A stretch of 64,000 nucleotides of DNA from Lactococcus garvieae subsp. garvieae (GCF_029024465.1 NZ_CP118950.1:1426001-1490000), one strand, 5' to 3'. Counted from the stretch's first letter, positions 35,311 to 44,529 are shown. Notes: generated from the sequence alone by a model not told the origin. Made by a program: numbers and translations.

Positions 35311-37665
35311 TCACATCAGGAATTCAAGAATTTTTTCCACTACTTCACGACTTTCAAGTGTTTTAAGGGGCGCAGTTTGTGCAAGATTTTTGCGCATTCT
35401 TTTCGCATAAGATTTGCCTGCTAAACGATTGTCAAGAATCACCACCTTGGAATACTGATTATGTCGTCGATTGACACGTCCCAGAGCTTGTTGCAACTTC
35501 AACGTTGCCATAGGCACATTGAAATCGTAAAAAGGATTATTAAAGCGTTTTGCATACTTTTTCGTTAAAACATCCTCTGGCGTAGCAAAGGGCAAACGAG
35601 GAATCATCAGCACAAGGTGATCTTGCTTCTCAAAATCCACACCCTCCCAGAAGGAAGCTAAGCCCAGAAGAATCTGTCCTTCCCCTTTATCAAATTTTTT
35701 CTTGATTTGGGCAGCGGTCCCATTAATATCTTGAGCCAATACATCCCAACCTTCAGCGGACAGTTGTTCTGCTACAAAAGTTAAGGACACTTTTGCCGTA
35801 AAGAGAACAACAACTTGGCAGCCTAGCTCAGCAACCTCGGAAACTTTATCCGCAACATAATGTGCGTAAGCCATAACACCCGTATTTTTGATATGGGGGC
35901 CATCAGACAGGATAAATATTTCTTGATTATCGGCGGGGTGACTCTCAAATTTGAAGAAACGATAGTCCTTAAATCCCAAAAGTTCTGGGAAGATGGGCTT
36001 GTCTTCCGTCAGAGATAAGGTCGCTCCCAACATGTATATTTTAGTTCCTGAAGGCACCAGTTTTTCAAAATTATAAAAATCCGTACTTGAAGCGTGGACC
36101 ATATCTCCATCGCGCCAAATAAAGTTCTGCTCAGGATGTTCAAAAATTTCAGCCAGTTCTTTTAAACCAAGCTCTCTCGCGTCCAGGGCGATTTTCTCAC
36201 TGTCCAGTTTTTTATTTTTGAGCTGGAATGTCAAACTTTCTACAAGACGTTTGTTTAAATGTGAATTTTCCGTATCTACGGTTTCCAATTGTTCCGATAT
36301 TTTAACTGATTTCTGATTGGTCCTCTCCAGTGTCGTAAAGAGTTGCTGTGCTTCATCCACAACCAAAACGCGTTCTTGCAAGAAAGTCTCAGGATAATCT
36401 GCAAGACGTTCAATCAGGTAAGCATGATTGACGACTTTAACCTGCGAAATTTCAGCTCTGCGCTGCGCTTTCAGCCAGAAGTCTTGTTCATAATGCAGCT
36501 GTTTGTTGTTGACATAGCCATCATGCGCAATCTGAGCGAAATACTCCTCATTGGTCATGACCTTGGAGAGTTCGTCTAGCTCCCCTGTAAGTGTTTCCGT
36601 CAACCAGACCAAAATTTTCATCTTGAAAATTTCGAAATTTTTCCCTTCTGTATTTACCAGCAAAAGCCGTGAAAATTTTTCCAAGGAAATATAATTCTTC
36701 GTCCCTAAAAGCTTAGAGAAATTCACACCAAATTTTTCTTTAAGGATTGGTGCTACACCATGAATCATCTGATTTTGTAGAACTTTTGTCGGCGTTGATA
36801 CAACAATTTCACGTCCTTCTGCAAGCAAAGGTATGAGGTAAGCATATGTCTTACCAATACCAGTAGGTGCTTCAATGAAAGAAGGACGACTTTGTGTAAG
36901 TTCTTCTTTTATTTTTTCAGCGATCTTTTCTTGATTTTTTCGGACTTTAAGACCTAAACGAGAGATATTTTTAGCAAAAGAATTGGCAAGGGGTTGTCTG
37001 TTTTCTTTCACTTTTTCTCTACGTGTAGCAATATTGTATACCACATAAAGCTGCTCAACTTTGAGTGACGTATAAGGCAGTTGCTCCTTTAAGAATTCTT
37101 TCGTCTCATAGAGTAAGCTGTCCGAATGGCGAATAATCTCCTCTAACACAGCACGTGGAAGTTCCCGAATCTTGTCTTGCATTTTAAGCAACAACTCTGC
37201 TGTAGCCAAAGCGTCGGATAAGGCCGCATGAGGCTGATCGTGTCGTAAGTCCAGTCGCTCACTCAGAGCTTCCATCCCATATTTTTCAAAGGTAGGAAAA
37301 ACAACTCGCGCCAGCTCAACTGTATCTACACGCGGTAATTCCAAATCCAAGCCTAAAGGAAAAAGACTTTTCATTAATAAGGAGTAATCAAAGCGCGCAT
37401 TGTGTGCCACAAAAATGGTGCCTTCCAATTTTTGGCGCACTTCTTCTGCAACTTCCGAAAAATCTGGCGCTTTTGACAAGCGACGATTAGACAAACCTGT
37501 AAGGCTCGCAATTCTCGGCAAAAGTGACTCATGTGGATTGACATCTGTCGTATAAGTGTCTACCACTTCTCCACCCTCGACTAGCGCAATACCAATTTGG
37601 ATAATTTTATTCTGCGAGCTGTGCGCATCGGTGGCTTCTAAATCCACCACAGCATATCGAGTCAT
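35311..37665 (-). CDS. dinG: DinG-family helicase with N-terminal 3'-5' exonuclease
   Basis: About 784 residues. Residues 1-170 are a DEDD exonuclease (AVVDLEATD, VAHNARFDYSLL, HAALSDALATAELL). A superfamily 2 helicase of the XPD/DinG type follows (Walker A EAPTGIGKTYAYL, box II VVDEAQQL, C-terminal QALGRVNRR). The Fe-S cysteines of E. coli DinG are absent, as in Gram-positive versions, where the protein may act mainly as a nuclease. I set the start at the ATG at 37665, with GAAAGG upstream; the open frame extends five codons to a TTG. Confidence 0.92.
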   Translation of the reverse strand: MTRYAVVDLEATDAHSSQNKIIQIGIALVEGGEVVDTYTTDVNPHESLLPRIASLTGLSNRRLSKAPDFSEVAEEVRQKLEGTIFVAHNARFDYSLLMKSLFPLGLDLELPRVDTVELARVVFPTFEKYGMEALSERLDLRHDQPHAALSDALATAELLLKMQDKIRELPRAVLEEIIRHSDSLLYETKEFLKEQLPYTSLKVEQLYVVYNIATRREKVKENRQPLANSFAKNISRLGLKVRKNQEKIAEKIKEELTQSRPSFIEAPTGIGKTYAYLIPLLAEGREIVVSTPTKVLQNQMIHGVAPILKEKFGVNFSKLLGTKNYISLEKFSRLLLVNTEGKNFEIFKMKILVWLTETLTGELDELSKVMTNEEYFAQIAHDGYVNNKQLHYEQDFWLKAQRRAEISQVKVVNHAYLIERLADYPETFLQERVLVVDEAQQLFTTLERTNQKSVKISEQLETVDTENSHLNKRLVESLTFQLKNKKLDSEKIALDARELGLKELAEIFEHPEQNFIWRDGDMVHASSTDFYNFEKLVPSGTKIYMLGATLSLTEDKPIFPELLGFKDYRFFKFESHPADNQEIFILSDGPHIKNTGVMAYAHYVADKVSEVAELGCQVVVLFTAKVSLTFVAEQLSAEGWDVLAQDINGTAAQIKKKFDKGEGQILLGLASFWEGVDFEKQDHLVLMIPRLPFATPEDVLTKKYAKRFNNPFYDFNVPMATLKLQQALGRVNRRHNQYSKVVILDNRLAGKSYAKRMRKNLAQTAPLKTLESREVVEKILEFLM

Positions 37666-37954
37666 TTTTTTACCTTTCAACTTCTATTTATTTTTATAAG
37701 GCTTTGCTTTGCTCGGCCATTTAAAAATAGATCTTTATAATTATATCAAATTAGACGCAATGACACAGCACACAGGTGTTCTTCTCAACATACAGCAACC
37801 TTTACCTGCCACTTTGATTCACAAAAAAGGTGATTTTACAGTAAGAAAGCCGTAAAAATCTCAAAAAATACACTTGCATATGCCTTTGCCTTGTCCTTTT
37901 CTATTCGGTTAAGCCCCTCCTGCGCTAAAGCCAGACCCCAAAAATAGTTTTTCT
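37666..37954. other. spacer between dinG and usp, contents unexplained
   Basis: An extended -10 for dinG (TGATATAAT on the minus strand, hexamer 37740-37745) is visible. The remaining ~190 bp upstream of the usp promoter contain no start with a ribosome binding site. A short GC-richer patch lies at 37910-37945. Some Lactobacillales have a 6S-type RNA (Lacto-usp motif) near usp genes; I could not recognise one here by eye. Confidence 0.4.
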
Positions 37955-37983
37955 TTTACAAATGCTGCAAATTAGAGTAAAAT
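37955..37983 (+). promoter_or_regulatory. usp promoter
   Basis: TTTACA (37955-37960), 17-bp spacer, TAAAAT (37978-37983). The leader to the ATG at 38019 would be about 30 nt. Confidence 0.65.
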
Positions 37984-38018
37984 TAGAGTATAGTAAAAAA
38001 AAGAAAAGGAGTCCCACT

Positions 38019-38456
38019 ATGCTCGATAATTACAAAAAAATCCTCGTTGGTCTTGACGGTTCTGTAGAATCAACTAAGGCCTTTGATAAAGCTGTTGCCA
38101 CTGCTCTTCGTAACGATGCCGAATTGGTCATCGCTAACGTCATTGACTTGCGTGCATTTCAGTCTATCTCTGCTTATGATTCTGTCGTAGCCGATGATAC
38201 ACATAAAGGTGCCGAAAACCTCATTAATGACTTTGCAACTGAAGCGAAAAACGCTGGTGTAAAAACAGTAACTACTCGTGTCGAATTCGGCTCACCAAAA
38301 GTTATGTTGGGACAAACACTTCCAAAAGAAGAAAACATTGACCTTATCGTGCTTGGTGCAACTGGTTTGAGCTACATTGAACGTATCTTTATTGGTTCTG
38401 TTGCAGACTATATCATTAAAAATGCGCCATGTGATACTCTTGTCGTCCGTAAATAA
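38019..38456 (+). CDS. universal stress protein, UspA family
   Basis: 145 residues: KKILVGLDGSVESTKAFDKAV at the N-terminus and the nucleotide-binding GATGLSYIERIFIGSVADYI / CDTLVVRK at the end (G-2x-G-9x-G(S/T) pattern), so ATP binding is likely. Cytoplasmic, usually induced by stress or starvation. Start at 38019, with AAAGGAG eight bases upstream; the open frame extends 19 codons further but crosses the promoter. Confidence 0.93.
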   Translation: MLDNYKKILVGLDGSVESTKAFDKAVATALRNDAELVIANVIDLRAFQSISAYDSVVADDTHKGAENLINDFATEAKNAGVKTVTTRVEFGSPKVMLGQTLPKEENIDLIVLGATGLSYIERIFIGSVADYIIKNAPCDTLVVRK

Positions 38457-38470
38457 TTGTTATATTTCGC

Positions 38471-38492
38471 CCTCTCGTTGAGAGGTTTTTTA
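38471..38492 (+). terminator. usp terminator
   Basis: CCTCTC-GTTG-AGAGG followed by TTTTTTATT. Confidence 0.75.
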
Positions 38493-38498
38493 TTAAGA

Positions 38499-38527
38499 AA
38501 AAGCACCGCAAAAACTGCAGTGCTTTT
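38499..38527 (-). terminator. terminator of the MprF-like gene
   Basis: Minus strand: AAAGCACTGCA, loop of T residues, TGCGGTGCTTT and a T-run. Confidence 0.7.
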
Positions 38528-40217
38528 ATTTTTCAATCTTTGTACGAAGTTTTTCAAGGATCAACTTGTTGATCCCTTTAGGATTTTGAGCCTTTAGCAT
38601 AGCGTAGGCATAGCTGAAACTAAAAGGTTTGGGCGCATAAGCGATATAACGCGCTTGCCAATCGCTTGGGTTCCATTTTTTCTTGGCTTGATAAAGCCCC
38701 TTGAAGCCATATACACCATTCATATTTTCATAAATAAACTGGAAGAGCTGTGTTGTCACTTTCCTGCTATCCTCGTCATCTTTGATATTTGCCAAAGGGC
38801 AGAGACCGAGATTACCCCAAGTCACTCCCTCCTCGCGCATTGTTTCAAAGGCTTGGAGAAGACACACTTCCATAGAGCCATTAGGTACTTGCACACGGCG
38901 GCGCGTCACATCAGCCATATAACCACTTTCCTCGCCTTCAGCATACGGAACAAAAATTACAAAAGCCAACATTTTTCCGGATGCATCACGACTGTAAAAA
39001 TAACGGCGCCCAAGAGGATTTTCTAAAGCCAAGCCCCCCAACATAAAGCCAAGCTCAGGGCCTTTAGAGCCAAACCATTCGTCTGATATTTCTTGAAGTT
39101 CATTTTCAATTTTTATATCTCGTTTTTCATTTGGCTTGTATTCTTCAACAGTAATACCTAAGCGGCGCGCATGATTAATATTGGCACGAACCTTTGCTGT
39201 TTTCTTACCCTTAAGGCTAAAGTCCTCTAAGCGCAAACAAGCATCTTCACCAATCTTAATCATCGAAAATCCATAAGATTCATAGGCAGGGCGCATCGTT
39301 TCTGTAATGTCCATAAACAAGATTTTCCATCCATTACGACGTGAAAAATGAACCAGTTCTCCCATAAAACGAGCGGCATCTTTAGGGTCACAAACGATAT
39401 CCCCACAACCTACGAGAACGTTGTTTACAACGGTATAGGCAAGCATCCCTTCAACAGTAACACTGAAAAAATAAGATTTTTGACCATCAATGGTCATATA
39501 AGCCATCGGATTTTGACCATATTTTTCAACAAGGGCGATGGCTTTCTCTTTTTCACGACCACTTAAGATTGGGTAATAAACCAATGGTTTCAAGATATAA
39601 TAGAGTGCTAACATCACACAAATCCAAGTAATGATAATTAGCCCAACCATATAAAAGCCATGTACATGAGAATTGAAATGCGCTTGCCGGATATCCATTG
39701 TAAAAAGAAAATGCAAGGATTGCTTAAAGATAGAATAGACATCTGGATTTCCTAAATAATCGCGCTTCAAAAAACTTAAACTCAATAAGGTATTAAAGAA
39801 AGCCAAGACCAGTGGGATGAAACCAAGAAACACTGCCTTTTTTGCATAATTACGGTCCATTGTTCGACTAAAATCACGATAAGTCAACCCGAGAATAACC
39901 AGAATGATAAGTGAAAGAAGTGAGCCAATACTGAAAAACCTCTGAGTAGAAATAAAGTTCAACCGTAAAATGACAAATTGAACGACAATAGTAATAATCC
40001 AAGCTGACCTTACCCGTCGGTAGAGATTGAGAGAGACCAAAAGCCCCAAAAGTCCTAAAGCAAAACCTAAAATATAATGCGGCATGAAGCTATAGGAAGG
40101 AAAATACTCTCTCAAAACAGGTGATCGATGCAAATAGAAAGCCAAAATTGCTCCAATATCAATCACTACGGACAAGAAGATTGCTAAATTTTGTGCAAAA
40201 ATACGTAACCTATACAT
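38526..40217 (-). CDS. MprF-like membrane protein with DUF2156 (aminoacyl-PG synthase-type) domain
   Basis: 563 residues: about six N-terminal membrane helices (1-230), then a cytoplasmic DUF2156/GNAT-like domain (about 250-540; VNNVLVGCGDIVCDP, RANINHARRLGITVEEY, GSMEVCLLQAFETMREEGVTWGNLGLCPLA, FKGLYQAKKKWNPSDWQARYIAY). Such domains transfer lysine or alanine from tRNA to phosphatidylglycerol. Full MprF (about 840 residues) has a separate eight-helix flippase domain, which is missing here. So it may be a synthase without flippase, or act on another substrate. Confidence 0.8.
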   Translation of the reverse strand: MYRLRIFAQNLAIFLSVVIDIGAILAFYLHRSPVLREYFPSYSFMPHYILGFALGLLGLLVSLNLYRRVRSAWIITIVVQFVILRLNFISTQRFFSIGSLLSLIILVILGLTYRDFSRTMDRNYAKKAVFLGFIPLVLAFFNTLLSLSFLKRDYLGNPDVYSIFKQSLHFLFTMDIRQAHFNSHVHGFYMVGLIIITWICVMLALYYILKPLVYYPILSGREKEKAIALVEKYGQNPMAYMTIDGQKSYFFSVTVEGMLAYTVVNNVLVGCGDIVCDPKDAARFMGELVHFSRRNGWKILFMDITETMRPAYESYGFSMIKIGEDACLRLEDFSLKGKKTAKVRANINHARRLGITVEEYKPNEKRDIKIENELQEISDEWFGSKGPELGFMLGGLALENPLGRRYFYSRDASGKMLAFVIFVPYAEGEESGYMADVTRRRVQVPNGSMEVCLLQAFETMREEGVTWGNLGLCPLANIKDDEDSRKVTTQLFQFIYENMNGVYGFKGLYQAKKKWNPSDWQARYIAYAPKPFSFSYAYAMLKAQNPKGINKLILEKLRTKIEK

Positions 40218-40258
40218 GAATAACTGTTCCTTTATGATAACTTGCGATGGTTAAACGA

Positions 40259-41176
40259 TCACAGCATGTCTTTTTTGCGTAATGCCCAAACGACAATGCC
40301 ACAAAATATAAGCGTTAACCCTAATATGGCCCACATGACCCAACTGATTTCCTGACCAGGTATGGGGACATTCATCCCATAAAAACCGACAACCACACCT
40401 GGAATACCCAAGACAAAGGTTGCGGATGTCATGATTTTCATGACAATATTCAAATTGTTAGACACAATATTTGAGAACAAGTCGCGCAGGTTTTGGAGCA
40501 ATTTCAGTTGAATACGTGTTTCCGTGTAGGCCTGATCCGTTTCAATATAAATATCGTAAATCTTATCAGCAAAACCATCTTCATCTTCTTCACGCAGATA
40601 ATTAATAAACTTCTTCAACACTTCGAGATTATTATTCAAAGCATCTTCAAAATAAATAAGGCTGGCTTGAATACCAATCATATCAACAATTTGATCATTT
40701 TTGGTTGAGTTTTTGATTCCTACCTCAAGACGACGACGGCGGAGACGAAATTCTCGTAGATAATCATGGAAGTCATGTGTCATTTGATACATAACCTGAT
40801 AAATAATTTCATGCTTATAGCGTGTAGAGCTGTATTCTCTACCGAATATATGTTCTCCCTTAATGTCATGATTTAAAGCTAAAATGACAGCTTCATTTTT
40901 TGTCCAAATCAAAGAGTAAGGAAATGTGCCTACCTCGCCATAACTTGATGAGGCTGGATATTGTAAAAGTATAAGATTATTATCGATATCATCCGTTTCA
41001 AAACGGGCGTTTTCATAATCATCGAGAATGCCGCTAAGGTAGTCAAAGGGCAGTTGAAAGTACTCCGAGACACTACCAATTTCTTCACGTGTCGGATTAA
41101 GTACATATGTAAAATTCCTCATCTCTGCCGTAGAGACTAGCCGATGTTCAGCTGACAATTCATAGTTTTTAATCAT
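40259..41176 (-). CDS. corA: CorA-family magnesium/divalent cation transporter
   Basis: 305 residues: a cytoplasmic alpha/beta domain, long helices, and two C-terminal membrane helices (about 245-265 and 280-300). The first ends in the invariant YGMNVP pore-loop motif, and the basic tail RKKDM follows the second. It imports Mg2+ (or Co2+/Ni2+). 42 bp upstream of the MprF-like gene on the same strand; probably one transcript. Confidence 0.92.
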   Translation of the reverse strand: MIKNYELSAEHRLVSTAEMRNFTYVLNPTREEIGSVSEYFQLPFDYLSGILDDYENARFETDDIDNNLILLQYPASSSYGEVGTFPYSLIWTKNEAVILALNHDIKGEHIFGREYSSTRYKHEIIYQVMYQMTHDFHDYLREFRLRRRRLEVGIKNSTKNDQIVDMIGIQASLIYFEDALNNNLEVLKKFINYLREEDEDGFADKIYDIYIETDQAYTETRIQLKLLQNLRDLFSNIVSNNLNIVMKIMTSATFVLGIPGVVVGFYGMNVPIPGQEISWVMWAILGLTLIFCGIVVWALRKKDML

Positions 41177-41362
41177 AGTTATATTTTAACAGAAAATCTC
41201 TTAAATAAACGTCTCAAACGCTGTTTTCTCCCATGATTTTCACCTTACTTTTTTGAAAGCATTTTCCAAGCCAATCAAGCGGTGAAAAATATGATTTATG
41301 CTACAATGAGCTTAAAGTTAAGAATATTTTGACATAAAATTTATTTTTAAGGAGGATTTCAT

Positions 41363-41761
41363 ATGTCGACAATGGTTTTCGTCAACTTTCCTGTCTCAGA
41401 TATTCAGGTTTCCACAGCTTTTTATGAAAAGCTTGGTTTCAAAAAGAACCCTGATTTTTCAGACGATTTGGTAAGCTGTATGGTCTGGGATGAAAATTTC
41501 TATATCATGTTACTTTCGCATGAGCGTTACCAAACCTTTATTGGTGATAAAACAATCGCAGATACACACAAAGTGAGTGGTGCTCTTGCTGCCTTTACTC
41601 TTCCAAGTGCAGATGCTGTCAAAGCATTCGGCAAACTTGCCAGTCAACATGGCGGACAATCCCTTCATTTAGAAAATGGCATTCCTGAGGACGTTATGTA
41701 TGGCCTTGAAGTTCAAGATCCAGATGGTAACTGCTTAGAGCCTGTATGGATGGCTATGTGA
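41363..41761 (+). CDS. VOC-family (glyoxalase/dioxygenase fold) protein
   Basis: 132 residues: MSTMVFVNFPVSDIQVSTAFYEKLGF and a C-terminal VQDPDGNCLEPVW, the usual paired beta-alpha-beta-beta-beta repeats. This subgroup resembles YckA/PhnB-like proteins of unknown substrate. Start preceded by GGAGG. Its terminator is half of a duplicated segment (see 41779-41980). Confidence 0.85.
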   Translation: MSTMVFVNFPVSDIQVSTAFYEKLGFKKNPDFSDDLVSCMVWDENFYIMLLSHERYQTFIGDKTIADTHKVSGALAAFTLPSADAVKAFGKLASQHGGQSLHLENGIPEDVMYGLEVQDPDGNCLEPVWMAM

Positions 41762-41778
41762 CTCAATCCCTTTCCTAC

Positions 41779-41810
41779 AAAAAAGACAGGACCCAAATCC
41801 TGTCTTTTTT
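41779..41810. terminator. terminator of the VOC gene (duplicate of that at 45132)
   Basis: AAAAAAGACAGGA, six-base loop, TCCTGTCTTTTTT. The same stem, with a different loop, recurs at 45132-45163 together with the following ~170 bp. Confidence 0.85.
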
Positions 41811-41985
41811 AATTCAAACGACTTAAATAATCATCCGTTGCTTTAAAGAAAACAACTTTATTATTGTTTCGAATGCTGCCTCGCTCGTTTGCTTGCGCAT
41901 CATTTGCCCAAAATTAAAGATAGCTTTCTTTGCCTGAAGCATCTACTGGATTAGGCAGTTCTGTAGAAGCTTCACTGATGAACTA
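41811..41985 (-). pseudogene. degraded duplicate of the 3' end of the gene at 45162
   Basis: About 175 bp match the 3' end of the gene at 45162-45692 at roughly nine bases in ten. The reading ...SEASTELPNPVDASGKESYL then hits TAA, where the intact copy has Tyr, and continues FWANDAQANE... to the same C-terminus DDYLSRLN. The 5' part is missing: at 41985 the homology passes in frame into the sulfatase fragment. A dead fragment left by recombination. Confidence 0.82.
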
Positions 41986-42978
41986 TTTTTCAAATAAGAC
42001 CTTGCTATACTGTGCGCCCTCAAGCATATCATATTGAATCAGCTCATAATCGTCTACCATTTCTTGATATCTACTTGTTTCCTTATCCGTTTTTTCAAGT
42101 TGATCAACCAACTGATAGAATACAGGTACCTTCGTATTTCCTTCTTTCATAGCTAATACAGATAACCCTTCTGGTGTAACTGATTTACTAATGGTCTCAC
42201 TTTTCCGATGATGATTTTTCCATACAAAATAAGGTGTTGAATGGTCATTAATGAGTTTATTTTCATCATCTTTTACAGGATACTTCATATAAACGGAATT
42301 ATCAAGAGCTGGGTAGTGGTCGCCATACATAATAACAGTCACATTCCTGTCCATTGCTTCCAATGACTGAATAAATGTCCCCAGTGCCTCATCTGTTTTC
42401 TTCACACCCCTCGCATATAAAGCTAACTGTTTTTGTTCTGCATTCAAATTATTACCAGAAATTAAGACATCCTTATTTTCTAGTTTTCCTTTTAAATCTT
42501 CTGTATAAGGGTAATGGTTTTGCATACTCAATCCGTGAACAAGAAGGTTCTTTTCAGTAGAAGAATTCACTTCATTTAGTATCTCTTCGAATAAAGTGTA
42601 GTCACTTAAATACCCTTCAGCATAATAGACAGCTGAACGCGTTTCCTCCATTTTCAAGAGGTCTTCTCTGCCAGTAAACTTAGAAAACCCTAGGTTGGGT
42701 AGAACGTCAGCACGGTGATAACCTGTTTTCATGTGCGTATGTAAGGCGATATTCTCCTCTTTATACTGAGCAATGCTCTGGTTTCTTTCTGGATTTTGAT
42801 TCAAGTAATCAAAGGCATTAATTTGTTGATTAAAAAATGAATAACTAAAACCTGTTAAGACACTGAACTCAACATTTGTTGTCCCCCCACCAAACATAGT
42901 GGATTGTAAATACCCTCCTGATGCATTTTGTAGTTTTCGAAAATTAGGCATGGGATCTTCTTTCCATGATACACCAGA
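41983..42978 (-). pseudogene. 5'-truncated LTA-synthase-family sulfatase gene
   Basis: The remaining frame (322 residues from the ATG at 42951, open up to the IS end at 42978) is the extracellular sulfatase-like domain of an LtaS-family phosphoglycerol transferase: FGGGTTNVEFSVLTGF with the catalytic Thr, MQNHYPYTE, VIMYGDHYPALD and HSTPYFVW. The five N-terminal membrane helices and the first metal-binding part are lost to the adjacent IS element, so it should be inactive. The C-terminus ends in FEK at a stop that belongs to the duplicated fragment next to it. Confidence 0.82.
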
Positions 42979-43028
42979 TGGAGCTATACTATAAAAGTAG
43001 ACATGGAGCTATACTATAAAAGTAGACA
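42979..43028. repeat. tandem 25-bp IS end sequence
   Basis: The left terminal sequence of the IS element (TGGAGCTATACTATAAAAGT..., 25 bp) occurs twice head to tail, at 42979-43003 and 43004-43028, without a single difference. Only the second copy belongs to the complete element. Confidence 0.9.
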
Positions 43029-43081
43029 CAAATATGTGTGTTATAATCTGTCTAAGAAGACACAAAAATGAAAGGACTTTT

Positions 43082-43357
43082 ATGTCAGGCTTTAAACGTT
43101 ACGACGAGGAATTCAAACAATCTCTCGTCAACCTCTATCAAACAGGTAAAACTCAATCCGAACTCTGTAGAGACTATGGCGTCTCCGTCTCTGCTCTTGC
43201 AAAATGGATTAAGCAGTACTCTCAAGTTCGTCTTGAAGATAATACGGTGTTGACTGCCAAACAGATTCAAGAATTACAAAAAAGGAATGCACAACTTGAG
43301 GAAGAAAATCTGATCTTAAAAAAAGCGAGTGCCATATTCATGCAAAACTCCAAGTGA
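43082..43357 (+). CDS. IS3-family transposase OrfA
   Basis: 91 residues: helix-turn-helix (FKRYDEEFKQSLVNLYQTGKTQSELCRDYGVS) followed by a leucine-zipper-type coiled coil (IQELQKRNAQLEEENLILKKA). It binds the IS ends. Start at 43082; an upstream in-frame GTG adds IS-end sequence only. A slippery AAAAAAAG (43318-43325) near the end permits -1 frameshifting into OrfB. Confidence 0.92.
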   Translation: MSGFKRYDEEFKQSLVNLYQTGKTQSELCRDYGVSVSALAKWIKQYSQVRLEDNTVLTAKQIQELQKRNAQLEEENLILKKASAIFMQNSK

Positions 43358-44223
43358 GATTAAAAGCAGTCTATAGACTCCGATTTGAACACACGACAGT
43401 TATGCTCTGTCGTGTTTTACATGTCAATCGTTCCACCTACTATAACTTCATTAACAAGAAGCCTTCGAAGCGTGAAATAGAAAATCAACGCTTGAGAAAA
43501 TTACTCCTTGAGATTTATATGAAAGCTAAGAAAAGAATTGGAACGAGAGCTTTTAAAATCATTCTTCTGCGTGATTATGGCGTTAATATTTCTGAAGGCC
43601 GTATCTTACGACTTCTCAAGTCTATGACACTCCCTAAAATGTCGACCATTAAACCTCGGGTTAAATCAAAACACTCTCCTGCATTTTCTTCTGATAATCT
43701 CCTTAAACAAGAATTTAATCCGAAGTCCCCGAATCAAGTTTGGACAACTGATTTCACTTATATTTCTATAGGACCTAAGCGTCACGTTTATCTCTGCGCC
43801 ATTCTTGACCTCTACTCTAGAAAATGCATCGCTTGGAAAGTAAGTGATAAGATTGATGCTAAACTTGCTTGTGACACCCTAGAGATGGCTATAAATAAGA
43901 GAAAACCTAAGGAACCAATTATTTTTCATTCAGATCAAGGGAGTCAATTTAAATCAGCTTCCTTTAGAAAAATATTAGATGAGCATCAGTTACTTGCTTC
44001 TTACTCTAAACCTGGGTATCCTTATGATAATGCCGTAACTGAGGTCTTTTTCAAGTACCTTAAACAAAGAGAAATTAATCGAAGAACTTATCACACCATT
44101 CAAGAGGTTCAACTCTCTTGCTTTGAATACATCGAACAATTCTACAACAACTATAATCCTCATTCTGCCAACAATGGTTTAACTCCAAATCAGAAGGAAG
44201 AAAAATATTTTAAGAAAATATAG
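43354..44223 (+). CDS. IS3-family transposase OrfB (DDE integrase)
   Basis: 289 residues counted from a GTG that overlaps the OrfA stop (GTGA). The HTH_21 segment (KRIGTRAFKIILLRDYGVNISEGRI) and rve integrase core are complete: DDE residues in WTTDFTYI, HSDQGSQF and DNAVTEVFF. In the family the active protein is the OrfAB fusion made by -1 frameshift; the -1 frame is open from the A7G site into OrfB. Confidence 0.93.
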   Translation: MRLKAVYRLRFEHTTVMLCRVLHVNRSTYYNFINKKPSKREIENQRLRKLLLEIYMKAKKRIGTRAFKIILLRDYGVNISEGRILRLLKSMTLPKMSTIKPRVKSKHSPAFSSDNLLKQEFNPKSPNQVWTTDFTYISIGPKRHVYLCAILDLYSRKCIAWKVSDKIDAKLACDTLEMAINKRKPKEPIIFHSDQGSQFKSASFRKILDEHQLLASYSKPGYPYDNAVTEVFFKYLKQREINRRTYHTIQEVQLSCFEYIEQFYNNYNPHSANNGLTPNQKEEKYFKKI

Positions 44224-44229
44224 CTCATT

Positions 44230-44529
44230 TTATGTCCAATTATTTGACATTAGTCCATCCGCGTCTGCTTCTAATTCTTTGTACGTATCTTTGAAAGTTG
44301 TAAGACCGATTGCTGGTGAAATACCAGAGTAATTATTTGTTGTTGAATCTACATTTAAAGCTGCAATATTTGCTCCAGTTACTTGAGTAACTGGTGTACT
44401 CATCACTTGTTCTTGTTTTACACCTGCCTTTTTATCTTCTGTACCATAAGTTGAGCTATAAGCCACAACTCCTAGTATACCTGGGATAAGTAAAACTCCT
44501 GCAACATAATATTTACCATTTTTTTTCAA
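44230..44529 (-). pseudogene. 3'-truncated membrane-anchored protein gene, cut by the IS
   Basis: 99 residues: basic start, membrane helix (about 8-25), then an extracytoplasmic part ending SPAIGLTTFKDTYKELEADAD, which resembles the start of a PepSY domain. From there the frame runs into the IS right end (GLMSNNWT is encoded by the IS), so the original C-terminus is lost. Ribosome binding site AAAGGAG precedes the ATG. Confidence 0.75.

Larger units (their letters stand above)
43004..44257 (+). mobile_element. IS3-family insertion sequence
   Basis: About 1.25 kb with imperfect terminal inverted repeats starting TGGA on each side (left 43004-43028, right about 44233-44257 inverted; about 60 percent alike by eye), two overlapping transposase frames and a slippery A7G. 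Neither flank shows a target duplication: left flank ends in ACA, right begins TCC. The genes on both sides are truncated at the element, so a deletion has probably occurred next to it. Transposition functions look intact. Confidence 0.88.
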
